Assembly (NCBI GenBank): GCA_051747265.1
Contig: JBNJFY010000005.1
Coordinates: 124,001-188,000, forward strand
Length of the DNA: 64,000 nt
Reading direction: 5' to 3'
DNA from: JBNJFY01 sp051747265
GTDB lineage: Bacteria > Bacteroidota > Rhodothermia > Balneolales > Balneolaceae
Shown: piece after piece, positions 43,798 to 53,718 of the stretch
Numbering within the stretch: position 1 is the first letter of the stretch
How the letters are laid out: every line of letters begins with the position of its first letter
The notes under the pieces: generated by a model
The model's database searches: none
Seen by the model: only the letters and a program-made list of their open reading frames with translations
What the model was told of the DNA's origin: nothing
Position numbers and translations under genes: made by a program

Positions 43798-44879
43798 AGA
43801 TACTCTACGTATGGTTGACCATGGGACGTTATCACATTGCTCGCATGAAGGCAATCCAACAGCTTCCCGGGGTATCATTAAGTGTCCTGGAAATAACCAA
43901 TCTGGATGATCACCAGTGGGATATCAACAAAGAAGGCCTAAATTCATATCACTCAATTTTTGAAAATCGAATGTTGTCTCCAAAGGTCATTCGCCAAGCT
44001 AGAAATCCATTACGCAACTTCTTAGCTGCTCATGACTTTGATGTTATTGTTAACGGAGCTGGATACGCATATCGAGGGATCCATTCAGAAATAACCAAAT
44101 TGTCATCCGCCCGCACTGTTTTATGGTCGGAATCTACCAGACTGGATAATCGACCTTGGCCTTGGAAAAAATGGATTAAACAAAAAAGGGTATCTAGCTA
44201 TGATGCGGCAATCGTTGCTGGGAATTCTCATAAGGAGTATCTCCAGGACCTGAGTATGGATTCGAATAAAATTCAGGTGGTAGGGAATGTGGTTGACAAT
44301 GATAGATTTATACTCACTGATCAGAATAACGCCACGGGTTTTTTATACGTTGGCCGATTGTTGGATATAAAAAATGTGGATGGACTAATTCGGGCGTATA
44401 AACGATATCGGGAGCATCTTCAAAAATTGGATAAATCTCCATGGCCACTAAAAATTATAGGTGATGGACCCGAGCGGCAAAAGCTGGAGAACTCAAGTGG
44501 AGAGTTGATAACACAAGGCATTCGATTTCTTGGATTGCGTCAACCCGATGAACTTCCTGAAATTTATGCCAATGCTTCTGTATTTGTATTACCTAGTATC
44601 AGCGAACCTTGGGGGTTGGTAACCAATGAGGCCATGGCTGCTGGATTGCCGGTAATGTTGTCTGATAAATGTGGGTCTGCAGAATTAATAGAGCATGGGA
44701 AACAGGGATTTATCTTCGATCCAGCTGATGTAGATATGATAGCCGATCAAATGGTTGAAATACACTTAGATAAAAATAAGAGAATCTCTATGGGAGAGGA
44801 GAGTCGACAAAAAATTAAGCAATATACCCCTCAGACTTACGCCGACAAATGCCACCGACTGTTTAAAACATTGTTGTAA
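43794..44879 (+). CDS. GT4-type glycosyltransferase
   Basis: The retaining GT-B enzyme probably adds a sugar to the lipid-linked repeat unit. The donor-site motif is SEPWGLVTNEAMAAGLPV (EX7E), and GFLYVGRLLDIKNVDGLI starts the C-terminal Rossmann domain. GTG 43794 is preferred over ATG 43785. The strong site GGGAGG ends 9 bases before the GTG but touches the ATG, and GTGA then overlaps the polymerase stop codon. About 361 residues. The donor sugar is not predictable. Confidence 0.88.
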   Translation: MKILYVWLTMGRYHIARMKAIQQLPGVSLSVLEITNLDDHQWDINKEGLNSYHSIFENRMLSPKVIRQARNPLRNFLAAHDFDVIVNGAGYAYRGIHSEITKLSSARTVLWSESTRLDNRPWPWKKWIKQKRVSSYDAAIVAGNSHKEYLQDLSMDSNKIQVVGNVVDNDRFILTDQNNATGFLYVGRLLDIKNVDGLIRAYKRYREHLQKLDKSPWPLKIIGDGPERQKLENSSGELITQGIRFLGLRQPDELPEIYANASVFVLPSISEPWGLVTNEAMAAGLPVMLSDKCGSAELIEHGKQGFIFDPADVDMIADQMVEIHLDKNKRISMGEESRQKIKQYTPQTYADKCHRLFKTLL

Positions 44880-46078
44880 TGAAGCCGACTCTGCTTAAGT
44901 CATCGAACTGGCTTCATCCGGCTACCTGGCTGATCATAATTTTAGCAATTAAATATGTAGCTCCGATATTCACTGGTGAAGTGTTAGTTACTACACAACT
45001 GTTGCCTTACCTTGCTCTTGTTGTTTTATTCTGCCTGCCGATCTGGTTGACGCTACAGAAGATGCCAATATTGGTCATAAGCGGTCAATTCTATAGTTCA
45101 AATTTTGTTATTGAAACTATTTGGAGTGCGATCATATTGGTGATTGTTTGGCATTGGGATAGCTGGAATTATCCGGCTTTAAATAATGGTACTCCCATGT
45201 TACTCCAAATCATGGTTGTCGGATTGATTTTATCATCATCATTACTGCTGCATAAGGATGTAATCGAACGGGCGGTAATTAAGACACTCCTAGTCATTGT
45301 TTTAGAGTGGATACTCTTGTTCCATATCGGCATGAGGGACTGGATGGTGTTAGCGGGATTATTGACACTTTTTTCCGTTCATCAATCCTACAAACCCATT
45401 CAATTTAAACACCTTTTATTGGTGGGGGTACTATTTGTTGGATTGGTAGCTCCATTCTCTGTGATTTTGCGCACAGCATTATATGATCCCGCCTTCAATG
45501 AAAAACCAGTAGTCCAAATTAAACATGAACTTCGCAATTATGATGAGCACGTAACAGCTGCTTTAAATAGAATAGGAGCAGAGGGGGTAATGCTCAGTAA
45601 AGCTATTGCGCAAAAAGAGCATCTAAATAATTCAAAACGCATAGTTGAATGGCGCCAGTTAACTTACGCGGCTATTTTGCCAAGTAAATTCAGAAATGAT
45701 ACTACCACATTGCGTCCCGGAGTTACGATTTATGAAACGTATTTTCAAGAAGAAGCAAAGAAAAATGACCAGGCAATTAGTTATCCCTCAGGGATCATTG
45801 GAGATACCGTATACTATTTTGGGTATTATGCGTGGATAATTCTTCCGTTGTTGGGAATACTGCTCGCTTTGATATGGAGATTTATTGCCCCGGTATTACT
45901 AGGTCTACATACCTATGGAGCAATGCTTTTTTTCTATCTATATATATTCTGGGATACCCATTTGATTTTCCTGCAATCGTCATGGTTCAGGGGTGTGGTT
46001 ATTATCGGTGGATGGGTAATCTTGATTCGTATGTTCGATACGGGCATCACAAACTGGCTAGGAGCTAAAAACGCATGA
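44879..46078 (+). CDS. polytopic membrane protein of the polysaccharide cluster, possible second polymerase
   Basis: The 399-residue protein has roughly ten membrane helices and a soluble loop at about residues 205-300 (ILRTALYDPAFNEKP to YFQEEAKKNDQAISYPS). The loop with conserved-looking Arg residues and the flanking helix pattern resemble EpsG/Wzy-like polymerases more than a 12-helix Wzx flippase. I do not recognise the family. The ATG overlaps the preceding TAA by one base, and the end overlaps the next glycosyltransferase by four. A flippase role cannot be excluded. Confidence 0.6.
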   Translation: MKPTLLKSSNWLHPATWLIIILAIKYVAPIFTGEVLVTTQLLPYLALVVLFCLPIWLTLQKMPILVISGQFYSSNFVIETIWSAIILVIVWHWDSWNYPALNNGTPMLLQIMVVGLILSSSLLLHKDVIERAVIKTLLVIVLEWILLFHIGMRDWMVLAGLLTLFSVHQSYKPIQFKHLLLVGVLFVGLVAPFSVILRTALYDPAFNEKPVVQIKHELRNYDEHVTAALNRIGAEGVMLSKAIAQKEHLNNSKRIVEWRQLTYAAILPSKFRNDTTTLRPGVTIYETYFQEEAKKNDQAISYPSGIIGDTVYYFGYYAWIILPLLGILLALIWRFIAPVLLGLHTYGAMLFFYLYIFWDTHLIFLQSSWFRGVVIIGGWVILIRMFDTGITNWLGAKNA

Positions 46079-47058
46079 TTTTGGCTACCAGTCGGTATAA
46101 TGATGGCGGAATTGAACGCATTGTAAACCAACTCATCTCATGGTTTACCAGTAATAACAAAGGGAAAGTAATCCGATATAACAGAAAAGCTCTATTCGGC
46201 AAACTGATTTTTTATATCAAGATATTATTCAACGCAACTTTGCGGAGCGAAGCTGTTTTATTTACCCATCTAGGATTGGCACAAATTACAACGTATGCTC
46301 CGTATATTAATTACCATATAATGGTACATGGTTGGGAACTAGAGATGTTCTCTAATACGAAACTCAGAAGTATACTGGCTAACGCCGATCAGGTCATTTG
46401 TAATAGTAAATATATTGAGCAACGACTACGCGCTGATTTTGATCTGACCAGAGTCACTCAAGCTTATTATCCCATTCCGTCGCTACCCAAAATTGATAAG
46501 GCACTTGATAAAACTCCAAATCCGACCGTGCTTCACGTGGGCAGAATGAGTGCCAGTGAACGCTATAAGGGACATGACCAACTTATTGAGGCGTGGCCCA
46601 AGATAATCGATCAACATCCGAAGGCACAGCTCATTTTAGTTGGAAAGGGAGATGATAAAAAAAGGTTGCAAGAAAAAGTTGACTCATTAAATATGGGGCA
46701 ACAGATTATATTTGCAGGTTCCATTTCCGATCTGTGTTTGAGTCGATATTATCGTACAAGCTGGATATTCTGTATGCCTAGTGATGGAGAAGGGCAAGGG
46801 CTGGTATATGGTGAAGCTTTACAATTTGGACTCCCCATCATTGCGTTAAAAGAATCTCCGGCTCAAGAATTTGTACGCCATAACAAGGAGGGCATACTGT
46901 TAACTCAAAAGAATTCATCTGAAATTGCTCAAGCCATCAACCATCTATTAAATCACCCCAATATATTAGATCGATATGGCAAAGCTGCTCGGGATCGCTT
47001 TAATTGGGTGCAACAACAAAGCGAGCACTTCTGGAATCTTATTGCTCAATTAAATTAA
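46075..47058 (+). CDS. GT4-type glycosyltransferase
   Basis: A compact GT-B glycosyltransferase of 327 residues. The first domain is short (ILATSRYNDGGIERIVNQL). The second starts TVLHVGRMSASERYKGHDQLIEAW and carries SDGEGQGLVYGEALQFGLP, the EX7E-type nucleotide-sugar site. No signal peptide or membrane helix is seen, so it works on the cytoplasmic side. The ATGA overlap with the previous gene suggests coupling. Acceptor and donor are unknown. Confidence 0.88.
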   Translation: MILATSRYNDGGIERIVNQLISWFTSNNKGKVIRYNRKALFGKLIFYIKILFNATLRSEAVLFTHLGLAQITTYAPYINYHIMVHGWELEMFSNTKLRSILANADQVICNSKYIEQRLRADFDLTRVTQAYYPIPSLPKIDKALDKTPNPTVLHVGRMSASERYKGHDQLIEAWPKIIDQHPKAQLILVGKGDDKKRLQEKVDSLNMGQQIIFAGSISDLCLSRYYRTSWIFCMPSDGEGQGLVYGEALQFGLPIIALKESPAQEFVRHNKEGILLTQKNSSEIAQAINHLLNHPNILDRYGKAARDRFNWVQQQSEHFWNLIAQLN

Positions 47059-47064
47059 TTCTTC

Positions 47065-48891
47065 ATGTGTGGATTTTGTGCATTACTAGGTCCAAAACTT
47101 ATCGATGGGAAATCCGCCATCAATAGTATGACACATACCTTATCCCATCGTGGCCCCGATGCGCAACAGACCATAAGACTTCCCAATGCGGCCTTAGGGC
47201 ATTGCCGGTTAAAAATCATTGATACCAGTGCCGGATCCAATCAGCCATTTACCGATGGGAGATACCATCTTATTTATAACGGCGAGCTCTACAATTATAA
47301 ACAGCTAAAAGAGCAGCTGCTATCCCAAGGTAGTTCATTCCAAACTGATGGAGATACCGAAGTACTATTCCAATGGTTAAGGCAATATAAAAGTAGCCGC
47401 CTGGATGAATTGGATGGGATGTTCAGTTTTCTGTTTTGGGACTCTAAATTCCAAAAAGGATGGGCAGCGCGAGATCCGATGGGAATCAAGCCGCTATATT
47501 ATCATTTTGATCCAATCCGGAAACAGTTACTGCTTTCTTCCGAATTACGACCATTAATATCTCAGCTACAAAGCGTAAGCGTTGATAAGTTTCGACTTGC
47601 TGAATATTTGCAATTTCAATCCATTGCGACTCCACATTCACTAATTAAGGGCATTAAGAGCCTTGAGCCCGGTCATCTTATCGAATATAAAATCGGGACA
47701 GAGCCAAACATTAGTTTATTTGACGCTTGGGATCAAGACTTCCATCTCTCGACAGATATCAATGATCAGGTTCAATTCGATCAAGAACTGCAGAATAAAT
47801 TGCGTAGTGCGATTAAAAAAAGGCTGATCAGTGATGTGACAAGGGGAGCGTTTTTAAGTGGGGGAGTAGATTCCACCGTAGTTGTGGCCATGATGCGTCA
47901 CATCAATGCATCGGGCATTAAAACATTTACCCTGGGCTTTGAAAACGAAGATTTGGATGAGCGCGCTCATGCTCGAAGAATCGCCTCTAAACTGGAAACC
48001 GACCACAGTGAGGTGTGTTTATCCGAAAAAGAAATTATTCGGAAAATCCCCCAGGCGATACAGGCCATGGATGTTCCTAGTGGAGATGCCATTAATACTT
48101 ATTTGGTCGCCGAAGCTGCGAAACAAGCTGGTTTAACGGTAGCCCTATCGGGACTGGGGGGCGATGAGTTATTCGGTGGGTATCCCAGTTTTAAGGGATG
48201 GTCACGCGTCAAGAAATTGAGCAAGCTGCCTTTTATTGATACAATCGTTAACTGGATACCAAACTTGGATGAAAGGCAAAAACAAAAACTCTGTTATGCC
48301 ATTGAGACAGGTGGACAACCCGAGCACTGGGTACATAGCTTGCGTTCAGTATTTTTACCTGACTGGTTGCCGCCATCTGTTGAGGCATGTTCTCAAGAGG
48401 TTCCCTTGCACCAAGATTTAACTGATTATCAACGCATTACTATTGCCGAGTTGAACCGCTATACACAACCTTTACTTTTAAATGATGCGGATCAAATGGG
48501 CATGGCTCATGCTTTGGAGATACGAGTGCCACTACTGGATCGTGAACTTGTTGGCTGGTTAGGTCAACAATCCGATGAATACCGCATGGCCGCAACCGGA
48601 CATCCGAAATGGGCTCTTATGCGTCAAATTTCAGATCTGATTTCGCCAGAAGAACTCAATAGACCCAAACAGGGATTCGTCTTGCCCATGGATGATTGGA
48701 TTCGAGGGCCCCTTCAATCCTATACAAAATCAGGGTTGTTTGAAACCCCAATAACGAATCATCTTCCCACAACCTTTTTAGATAATTTATGGAACGGATT
48801 TGAACAAGCTACGGATAACCGTTTTACATGGTCACGCGTTTGGTCGGTAGCAGTATTAGGACACTGGTTGCAAAAGCAGGGCATAGCATAG
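47065..48891 (+). CDS. asnB: AsnB-type glutamine-dependent asparagine synthase/amidotransferase
   Basis: The N-terminal Ntn amidotransferase domain starts MCGFCALLG with Cys2 as nucleophile, and LSHRGPDAQQ follows. The synthase domain has the ATP P-loop GAFLSGGVDSTVV (about residue 266) and LSGLGGDELFGGYPSF. The 608 residues fit AsnB. In glycan clusters such enzymes often amidate a uronic acid or another carboxyl group on the glycan instead of making asparagine. With ugd and uxs nearby, amidation of a glucuronate-derived sugar is a reasonable guess, but plain asparagine synthesis remains possible. Confidence 0.9.
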   Translation: MCGFCALLGPKLIDGKSAINSMTHTLSHRGPDAQQTIRLPNAALGHCRLKIIDTSAGSNQPFTDGRYHLIYNGELYNYKQLKEQLLSQGSSFQTDGDTEVLFQWLRQYKSSRLDELDGMFSFLFWDSKFQKGWAARDPMGIKPLYYHFDPIRKQLLLSSELRPLISQLQSVSVDKFRLAEYLQFQSIATPHSLIKGIKSLEPGHLIEYKIGTEPNISLFDAWDQDFHLSTDINDQVQFDQELQNKLRSAIKKRLISDVTRGAFLSGGVDSTVVVAMMRHINASGIKTFTLGFENEDLDERAHARRIASKLETDHSEVCLSEKEIIRKIPQAIQAMDVPSGDAINTYLVAEAAKQAGLTVALSGLGGDELFGGYPSFKGWSRVKKLSKLPFIDTIVNWIPNLDERQKQKLCYAIETGGQPEHWVHSLRSVFLPDWLPPSVEACSQEVPLHQDLTDYQRITIAELNRYTQPLLLNDADQMGMAHALEIRVPLLDRELVGWLGQQSDEYRMAATGHPKWALMRQISDLISPEELNRPKQGFVLPMDDWIRGPLQSYTKSGLFETPITNHLPTTFLDNLWNGFEQATDNRFTWSRVWSVAVLGHWLQKQGIA

Positions 48892-50039
48892 TGCATATCA
48901 TTCATATTATACCCAGTATTTCCCCCCAAAGTGGTGGGCCTTCCTATGCGTTGTCGCAGTTTGCGAACTTAGCGGCCCAATGGGCAAAAGTGACAATCCT
49001 CACCACAAATGAAGGCTGGGAAAGGCAATCACCAGAAGAGATAGCGAAATATTGGGGATTAAGCGAATCCATTTCCTTGAAAGTATTTCCATATCGGGGG
49101 CGACATTCCTGGAAATCATCTCCGAGATTGATAAAAGAATTAAAGCAGTGTTCGCCTTCCGATATTATTCATATTCATGCTTGTTTTTCTTGGATCAGCA
49201 CAGAAGCTGCTCGTTGGGCAATGAAGCAACCCAATCCCTTCATTCGTCGTCCTTTGGGGACCTTATCCCCATATTCAATGAATGTCGGTTTTTCCTTTCT
49301 CAAACACTGGTATTGGAGAATCATTGAGCGAAAAACGCTGGAGAAGTGTGATGTGATACACTGTACTTCAGTACAGGAAAAGCGAGATGTAGCCAGTTTA
49401 ATTTCGAAATATAAGCATATAGAAGTTGTTCCCATACCGGTGGAAGGACAAGCGGGTGAGGCAACAAAGAATTTGTCTTCATCTTCACTGGTTTTGGGTT
49501 ATTTGGGGCGTATTCATCCCAAAAAAAACCTATCGCTCCTCTTGGAGAGTATCAGTGAGTTGCAATCAAAAAGCACACTCAAGATACGACTGGAAATAGC
49601 GGGGGAGGGTGAGAAAGAATATGTTAAGCAGCTAAAACAACAAGCTATCACTCATGGTATCCAAGAGAATGTCAATTGGTTGGGATTTTTGAGTGGTAAA
49701 AGGAAAGAAGATTTTTTTGATCGAATCCATTACTACATTTTACCTTCGCACCATGAAAATTTTGGGATCGCGGTTGCTGAAGCATTAGCTCATGGAGTTC
49801 CCGTATTAATTTCAGATAATGTGGATCTGGCTGATGAAGTAATTTCCTATAAGGCAGGATGGGTCATCAACTTAAAACAAGATGATTTAACTGAAAGGTT
49901 AGCGCAATTAATTCAGATTGATCCTGCAAACTACAGCCAGAGAGTTCAGCAAGCGTATAAACTCTATCAGGAAATGTTGACTCCTGAACAGATAAATCAT
50001 CGTCTAAAATCCATATACGAGCGTTGTCTTGGATCTTAA
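48891..50039 (+). CDS. GT4-type glycosyltransferase
   Basis: GT-B fold enzyme of about 382 residues starting at GTG 48891, which overlaps the asnB stop as TAGTG. The N-terminal loop is IPSISPQSGGPSYALSQFA. The C-terminal domain shows GYLGRIHPKKNLSLLLESI and ENFGIAVAEALAHGVPVLIS (EX7E). A TTG at 48828 would extend it into asnB and is rejected. It probably adds one sugar of the repeat unit; the specificity is unknown. It overlaps the next gene by 11 bases. Confidence 0.9.
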   Translation: MHIIHIIPSISPQSGGPSYALSQFANLAAQWAKVTILTTNEGWERQSPEEIAKYWGLSESISLKVFPYRGRHSWKSSPRLIKELKQCSPSDIIHIHACFSWISTEAARWAMKQPNPFIRRPLGTLSPYSMNVGFSFLKHWYWRIIERKTLEKCDVIHCTSVQEKRDVASLISKYKHIEVVPIPVEGQAGEATKNLSSSSLVLGYLGRIHPKKNLSLLLESISELQSKSTLKIRLEIAGEGEKEYVKQLKQQAITHGIQENVNWLGFLSGKRKEDFFDRIHYYILPSHHENFGIAVAEALAHGVPVLISDNVDLADEVISYKAGWVINLKQDDLTERLAQLIQIDPANYSQRVQQAYKLYQEMLTPEQINHRLKSIYERCLGS

Positions 50040-50805
50040 CGCCCTAATACTAACATATAACGAAGCTCCCAACATTGGCCGCACTTTAGAAAAACTCCAA
50101 TGGGTACCCAGAATTGTAGTATTGGATTCGGGTAGTACCGATGATACCCAGATTATAGTGAGCCAATACGACAATACGAGCTGGTTTGAACGTCCATTTG
50201 ATGATCATACCTCTCAATGGAATTATGGGTTATTTCAGTGTGGAATTTCTAGTTCTTGGGTATTGGCAATGGATGCGGATTATCAGATCAGTCCTGAACT
50301 AGCAGTGGAGATCCAGCGGATTGTGAAACAAAAATCACAAATTACTGTAGATGGCTATTGGGCTCGATTTAAATATGCCATCGACGGACAGGTTATAGAA
50401 AGTGGAATATATCCGCCGGTACAAGTACTCTACAGACGAGATAAGGCCACGTATAAAGCTGATGGACATACCCAGCGAGTACATGTCAACGGAGAGTCGG
50501 ATTGGTTAGATCACCCAATTATACATGATGACCGCAAGTCTATGACTCGTTGGCTAAGCTCCCAGTTTAAGTACGCATATTTAGAAGCAGAAAAATTAAA
50601 GACTTCAAGCACAGATATTAATAATGCGGATAAACTCAGAAAGAAGTCGAAATTAACCCCGCTAATCGTTTTCTTTTACGTCCTAATAATTCGGTCAGCT
50701 TGGCGAGATGGAGTTGGTGGTTGGAAATACGCATATCAGCGGTTGATTGCGGAAATTCTGATTCAATATCATCTTTTTGAATCGTCTGGTACCCGCAAAA
50801 TTTAA
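50029..50805 (+). CDS. GT2-type glycosyltransferase (WaaE/KdtX-like)
   Basis: A GT-A enzyme of 258 residues. NALILTYNEAPNIGRTL and VVLDSGSTDDTQIIV bind the nucleotide, and VLAMDADYQIS carries the metal-binding DxD-type motif. The later part (GHTQRVHVNGES, HPIIHDDRKSMTRWLS) resembles the WaaE/KdtX-like lipopolysaccharide glycosyltransferases. TTG 50029 is the likely start, as no other codon lies before the NALILTYNE strand. The C-terminus has one hydrophobic stretch (LTPLIVFFYVLIIR) that may rest on the membrane. Confidence 0.87.
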   Translation: MDLNALILTYNEAPNIGRTLEKLQWVPRIVVLDSGSTDDTQIIVSQYDNTSWFERPFDDHTSQWNYGLFQCGISSSWVLAMDADYQISPELAVEIQRIVKQKSQITVDGYWARFKYAIDGQVIESGIYPPVQVLYRRDKATYKADGHTQRVHVNGESDWLDHPIIHDDRKSMTRWLSSQFKYAYLEAEKLKTSSTDINNADKLRKKSKLTPLIVFFYVLIIRSAWRDGVGGWKYAYQRLIAEILIQYHLFESSGTRKI

Positions 50806-50838
50806 CGCTAATCATAGTTATAGCATTTAATCGGTCGA

Positions 50839-52572
50839 ATGTACATACTCGGAATTAATGCCTATCACGGAGATGCTTCAGCTACACTTATTGAAGACGG
50901 CCAAGTTGTTTTAGCCATTGAGGAAGAACGACTTAACAGAAAAAAGCATTGTGCTGGATTTCCAACTTTAGCTATCCAAGCTTGTTTAACTGAAGCGGGC
51001 ATTACCGCTAGTGATCTGGATCATATTGCTATATCCACCGATCCATCAGCCAATCTAAAAAAGAAGGTGGTATATGGATTATCCCGGGTTACCAAGATCC
51101 ACAAGATGCTTCGTGACCGACTTTCTAAGGTTGGTAAAACCAAGGATCTTCGGACTGAAGTGGCTCAAGCTCTGGATATTGATCCGAGTGTAATTTCAGC
51201 GAAAGTTCACCATGTGGAACATCATTTGGCCCACATGGCCAGTTGTTTTCTGGTATCACCATTTGATGAAGCAGCTATATTGACCTTAGACGGCATGGGG
51301 GATTTTGTTTCTAGTAAATGGGCGCATGGTCAGGGCACGCAGATACAAACTTTAGGGCAAATTGAATATCCGCATTCACTCGGCTATTTGTACACAGCAA
51401 TAACACAATACTTAGGCTTTCCCTATTATGGGGATGAGGGGAAAGTAATGGGGTTAGCTCCCTATGGTAACCCCACCTATTTGGATCAGTTTAGAAAAAT
51501 AGTACAAGTTTCTCCTGATACCATCGGATTTGAATTAGGATTGTCATACTTCCGCCATCACCAAGAGGGTATTGAAATGCAATGGGATGACGGGGCACCT
51601 CATGTGGGAATGTTGTATTCAGAGGCACTTATTGATTTGTTGGGACCTGCACGGGAACCGGGCTCTGAATATACCCAGCATACCAAGGATGTGGCTCAAA
51701 GTCTGCAAATCCGACTTGAAGAAGTCGCGTTTGATATGCTCAACAAACTAGCCGAAGAAACCGGTTCAACTGCGTTGACCATGGCGGGTGGAGTGACATT
51801 GAACTCAGTGTTAAACGGCAAGATCAGGCAACAAACTCCATTTCAAGATATTTACATACATCCCAACGCGGGAGATGGTGGCACCTCCCTGGGGGCTGCC
51901 TATCACGTGTGGAATGAAGTTTCTCAACAACGTCCCGAGACGTTAGAACATGCTTATCTGGGAGTTTCTTTTAATGACGATGAGATTAAAACCGCACTTG
52001 ATAAACGAGGGTATAATGTACCGCCCTTGGTTGAAGAAGAGCTGATACCGAAAACGGCGCAACTAATTGCAGAAGGGAATGTGGTTGGTTGGTTCCAAGG
52101 AAATATGGAGTGGGGGCCCCGTGCTTTAGGTAATCGATCTATAGTGGTCGATCCACGGAAAGCTGAAATGAAAGATGTGCTTAATGCTCGAATTAAAAAA
52201 CGTGAATCATTCCGACCGTTTGCCCCGAGCATTCTAGAAGATTACACGTCTGAATACTTTGAACAATCGGATCCGGTTCCGGCCATGTTGATGGTTTATA
52301 ACGTAAAGAAAGATAAACGGGATGTAATTCCAGCGGTAACCCATGTAGACGGAACGGGGCGCTTACAAACGGTTCGTCAATCTCACAACCAACGGTATTA
52401 TCGACTTATTGATGCGTTTCGAGAAATCACGGGGGTACCGGTAGTATTGAATACCAGTTTTAATGAGAACGAACCCATTGTTTGCACTCCGGAAGAAGCC
52501 ATTGATTGTTTCGAACGAACTAATATGGATGTATTGGCCATTGGATCTTTCATAGTGACCAAAGACGATTAG
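50839..52572 (+). CDS. NodU/CmcH-family carbamoyltransferase
   Basis: The 577-residue protein transfers a carbamoyl group from carbamoyl phosphate, via carbamoyl-adenylate, to a hydroxyl. The N-terminal part has the actin/TsaD-like fold (LGINAYHGDASATLIEDG) and the metal-binding VEHHLAHMASCF. It also shows TMAGGVTLNSVLNGKI and the C-terminal YrdC-like part (GWFQGNMEWGPRALGNRS). In this setting it is expected to carbamoylate a sugar of the glycan, as NodU does on Nod factors. The acceptor is unknown. It lies between glycosyltransferase genes and starts at ATG 50839. Confidence 0.92.
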   Translation: MYILGINAYHGDASATLIEDGQVVLAIEEERLNRKKHCAGFPTLAIQACLTEAGITASDLDHIAISTDPSANLKKKVVYGLSRVTKIHKMLRDRLSKVGKTKDLRTEVAQALDIDPSVISAKVHHVEHHLAHMASCFLVSPFDEAAILTLDGMGDFVSSKWAHGQGTQIQTLGQIEYPHSLGYLYTAITQYLGFPYYGDEGKVMGLAPYGNPTYLDQFRKIVQVSPDTIGFELGLSYFRHHQEGIEMQWDDGAPHVGMLYSEALIDLLGPAREPGSEYTQHTKDVAQSLQIRLEEVAFDMLNKLAEETGSTALTMAGGVTLNSVLNGKIRQQTPFQDIYIHPNAGDGGTSLGAAYHVWNEVSQQRPETLEHAYLGVSFNDDEIKTALDKRGYNVPPLVEEELIPKTAQLIAEGNVVGWFQGNMEWGPRALGNRSIVVDPRKAEMKDVLNARIKKRESFRPFAPSILEDYTSEYFEQSDPVPAMLMVYNVKKDKRDVIPAVTHVDGTGRLQTVRQSHNQRYYRLIDAFREITGVPVVLNTSFNENEPIVCTPEEAIDCFERTNMDVLAIGSFIVTKDD

Positions 52573-52578
52573 ATTAGA

Positions 52579-53718
52579 ATGCGAATTCTACAGTTGGTAG
52601 ATCATTGGAGTGCCGGTGGGGTTCCGGGTATGATTCGTTTGATCACCGATCTCTTAGAGGAAGATGGGCATGAAGTTCGAATAGTTGCCTACCGCCGTTC
52701 GGATATTCCCGCTCCCATTAAATATCATTTTACTTGCTTAAATGCACGTTTTCCGGGGGATCCACATGCATTGAACCAAATGCGAGAACTTCTTAAAAAT
52801 TATAATCCGGATGTAATCCATGATCACTATGGCGGATTATGGTCTGCTACTTTTTTATATCAAAAGAAGTGGCGTACACGATCCATATTGCACGTTCACA
52901 ATGAGTACAATGTGATAGATGATTCACCAGATCAAAATCGCACGATTCGAACTCGATTATTTTTACGTCATCTTCTTCCGCGTTATAGCCGTATTGTAGC
53001 GGTAAGTGATTCGGTTAAAAATACTTTAAACGGTCTTCACCCAGAGAAAGATTTAGCAATAACCACGGTACATAATGCTATAAACTGTGAGGAACTTCGT
53101 AGTCAACATAGTGACCGATCAGTAGAAAGATTTAGAAGGATAACCAACGACCATGATCTGACGTTGGGTTTTGTTGGTCGTTTAGTTTATGAAAAAGGGG
53201 CGGATACCATCATCCAGGCTTTTGCTGAATTGCGAAAATTATCTGTCAACGCCTGTTTAATCATTGTTGGAGATGGGGATCCCAACTATGTGGAGCAATT
53301 ACGTCGCCAAATTGAAACCAATCATCTGAATGGACATGTTTATTTAGTTGGGCGGAAAGCAGCTGTTTATCCCTGGTTTTCACTAATGGATATCTTTTTC
53401 TTTGGATCACGTCAGGAACCATTTGGGCTTACCTTGCTCGAAGCGATGTGTGCCGAGGTTCCTATTATTGCTTTGCCCGGCGTTCAACCATCGGGCCCCG
53501 ATGAAATTCTGGAGCACCGGAAAAATGCATTAATATTGGATAACCGAGAACCTCAGTCAGTGGCTCAACAGATTAAAGAGTGGCTTGAGGATAAACAACT
53601 ATGGGGGCAGATTGTGAATGGAGGAAATTCCATGATAGAATACTATTCTCCAGCCGCGTATAAAAAGCGCATACTGGATGTGTTAAACAAAGCTCCTATA
53701 GATCAGTCGGAGACATAA
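52579..53718 (+). CDS. GT4-type glycosyltransferase
   Basis: GT-B enzyme of 379 residues. The N-terminal domain begins MRILQLVDHWSAGGVPGMIR. The donor domain has LGFVGRLVYEKGADTIIQAF and QEPFGLTLLEAMCAEVPII (EX7E). It is the last gene of the polysaccharide cluster, 6 bases after the carbamoyltransferase. Its end overlaps the convergent DUF2914 gene by 16 bases. Confidence 0.9.
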   Translation: MRILQLVDHWSAGGVPGMIRLITDLLEEDGHEVRIVAYRRSDIPAPIKYHFTCLNARFPGDPHALNQMRELLKNYNPDVIHDHYGGLWSATFLYQKKWRTRSILHVHNEYNVIDDSPDQNRTIRTRLFLRHLLPRYSRIVAVSDSVKNTLNGLHPEKDLAITTVHNAINCEELRSQHSDRSVERFRRITNDHDLTLGFVGRLVYEKGADTIIQAFAELRKLSVNACLIIVGDGDPNYVEQLRRQIETNHLNGHVYLVGRKAAVYPWFSLMDIFFFGSRQEPFGLTLLEAMCAEVPIIALPGVQPSGPDEILEHRKNALILDNREPQSVAQQIKEWLEDKQLWGQIVNGGNSMIEYYSPAAYKKRILDVLNKAPIDQSET

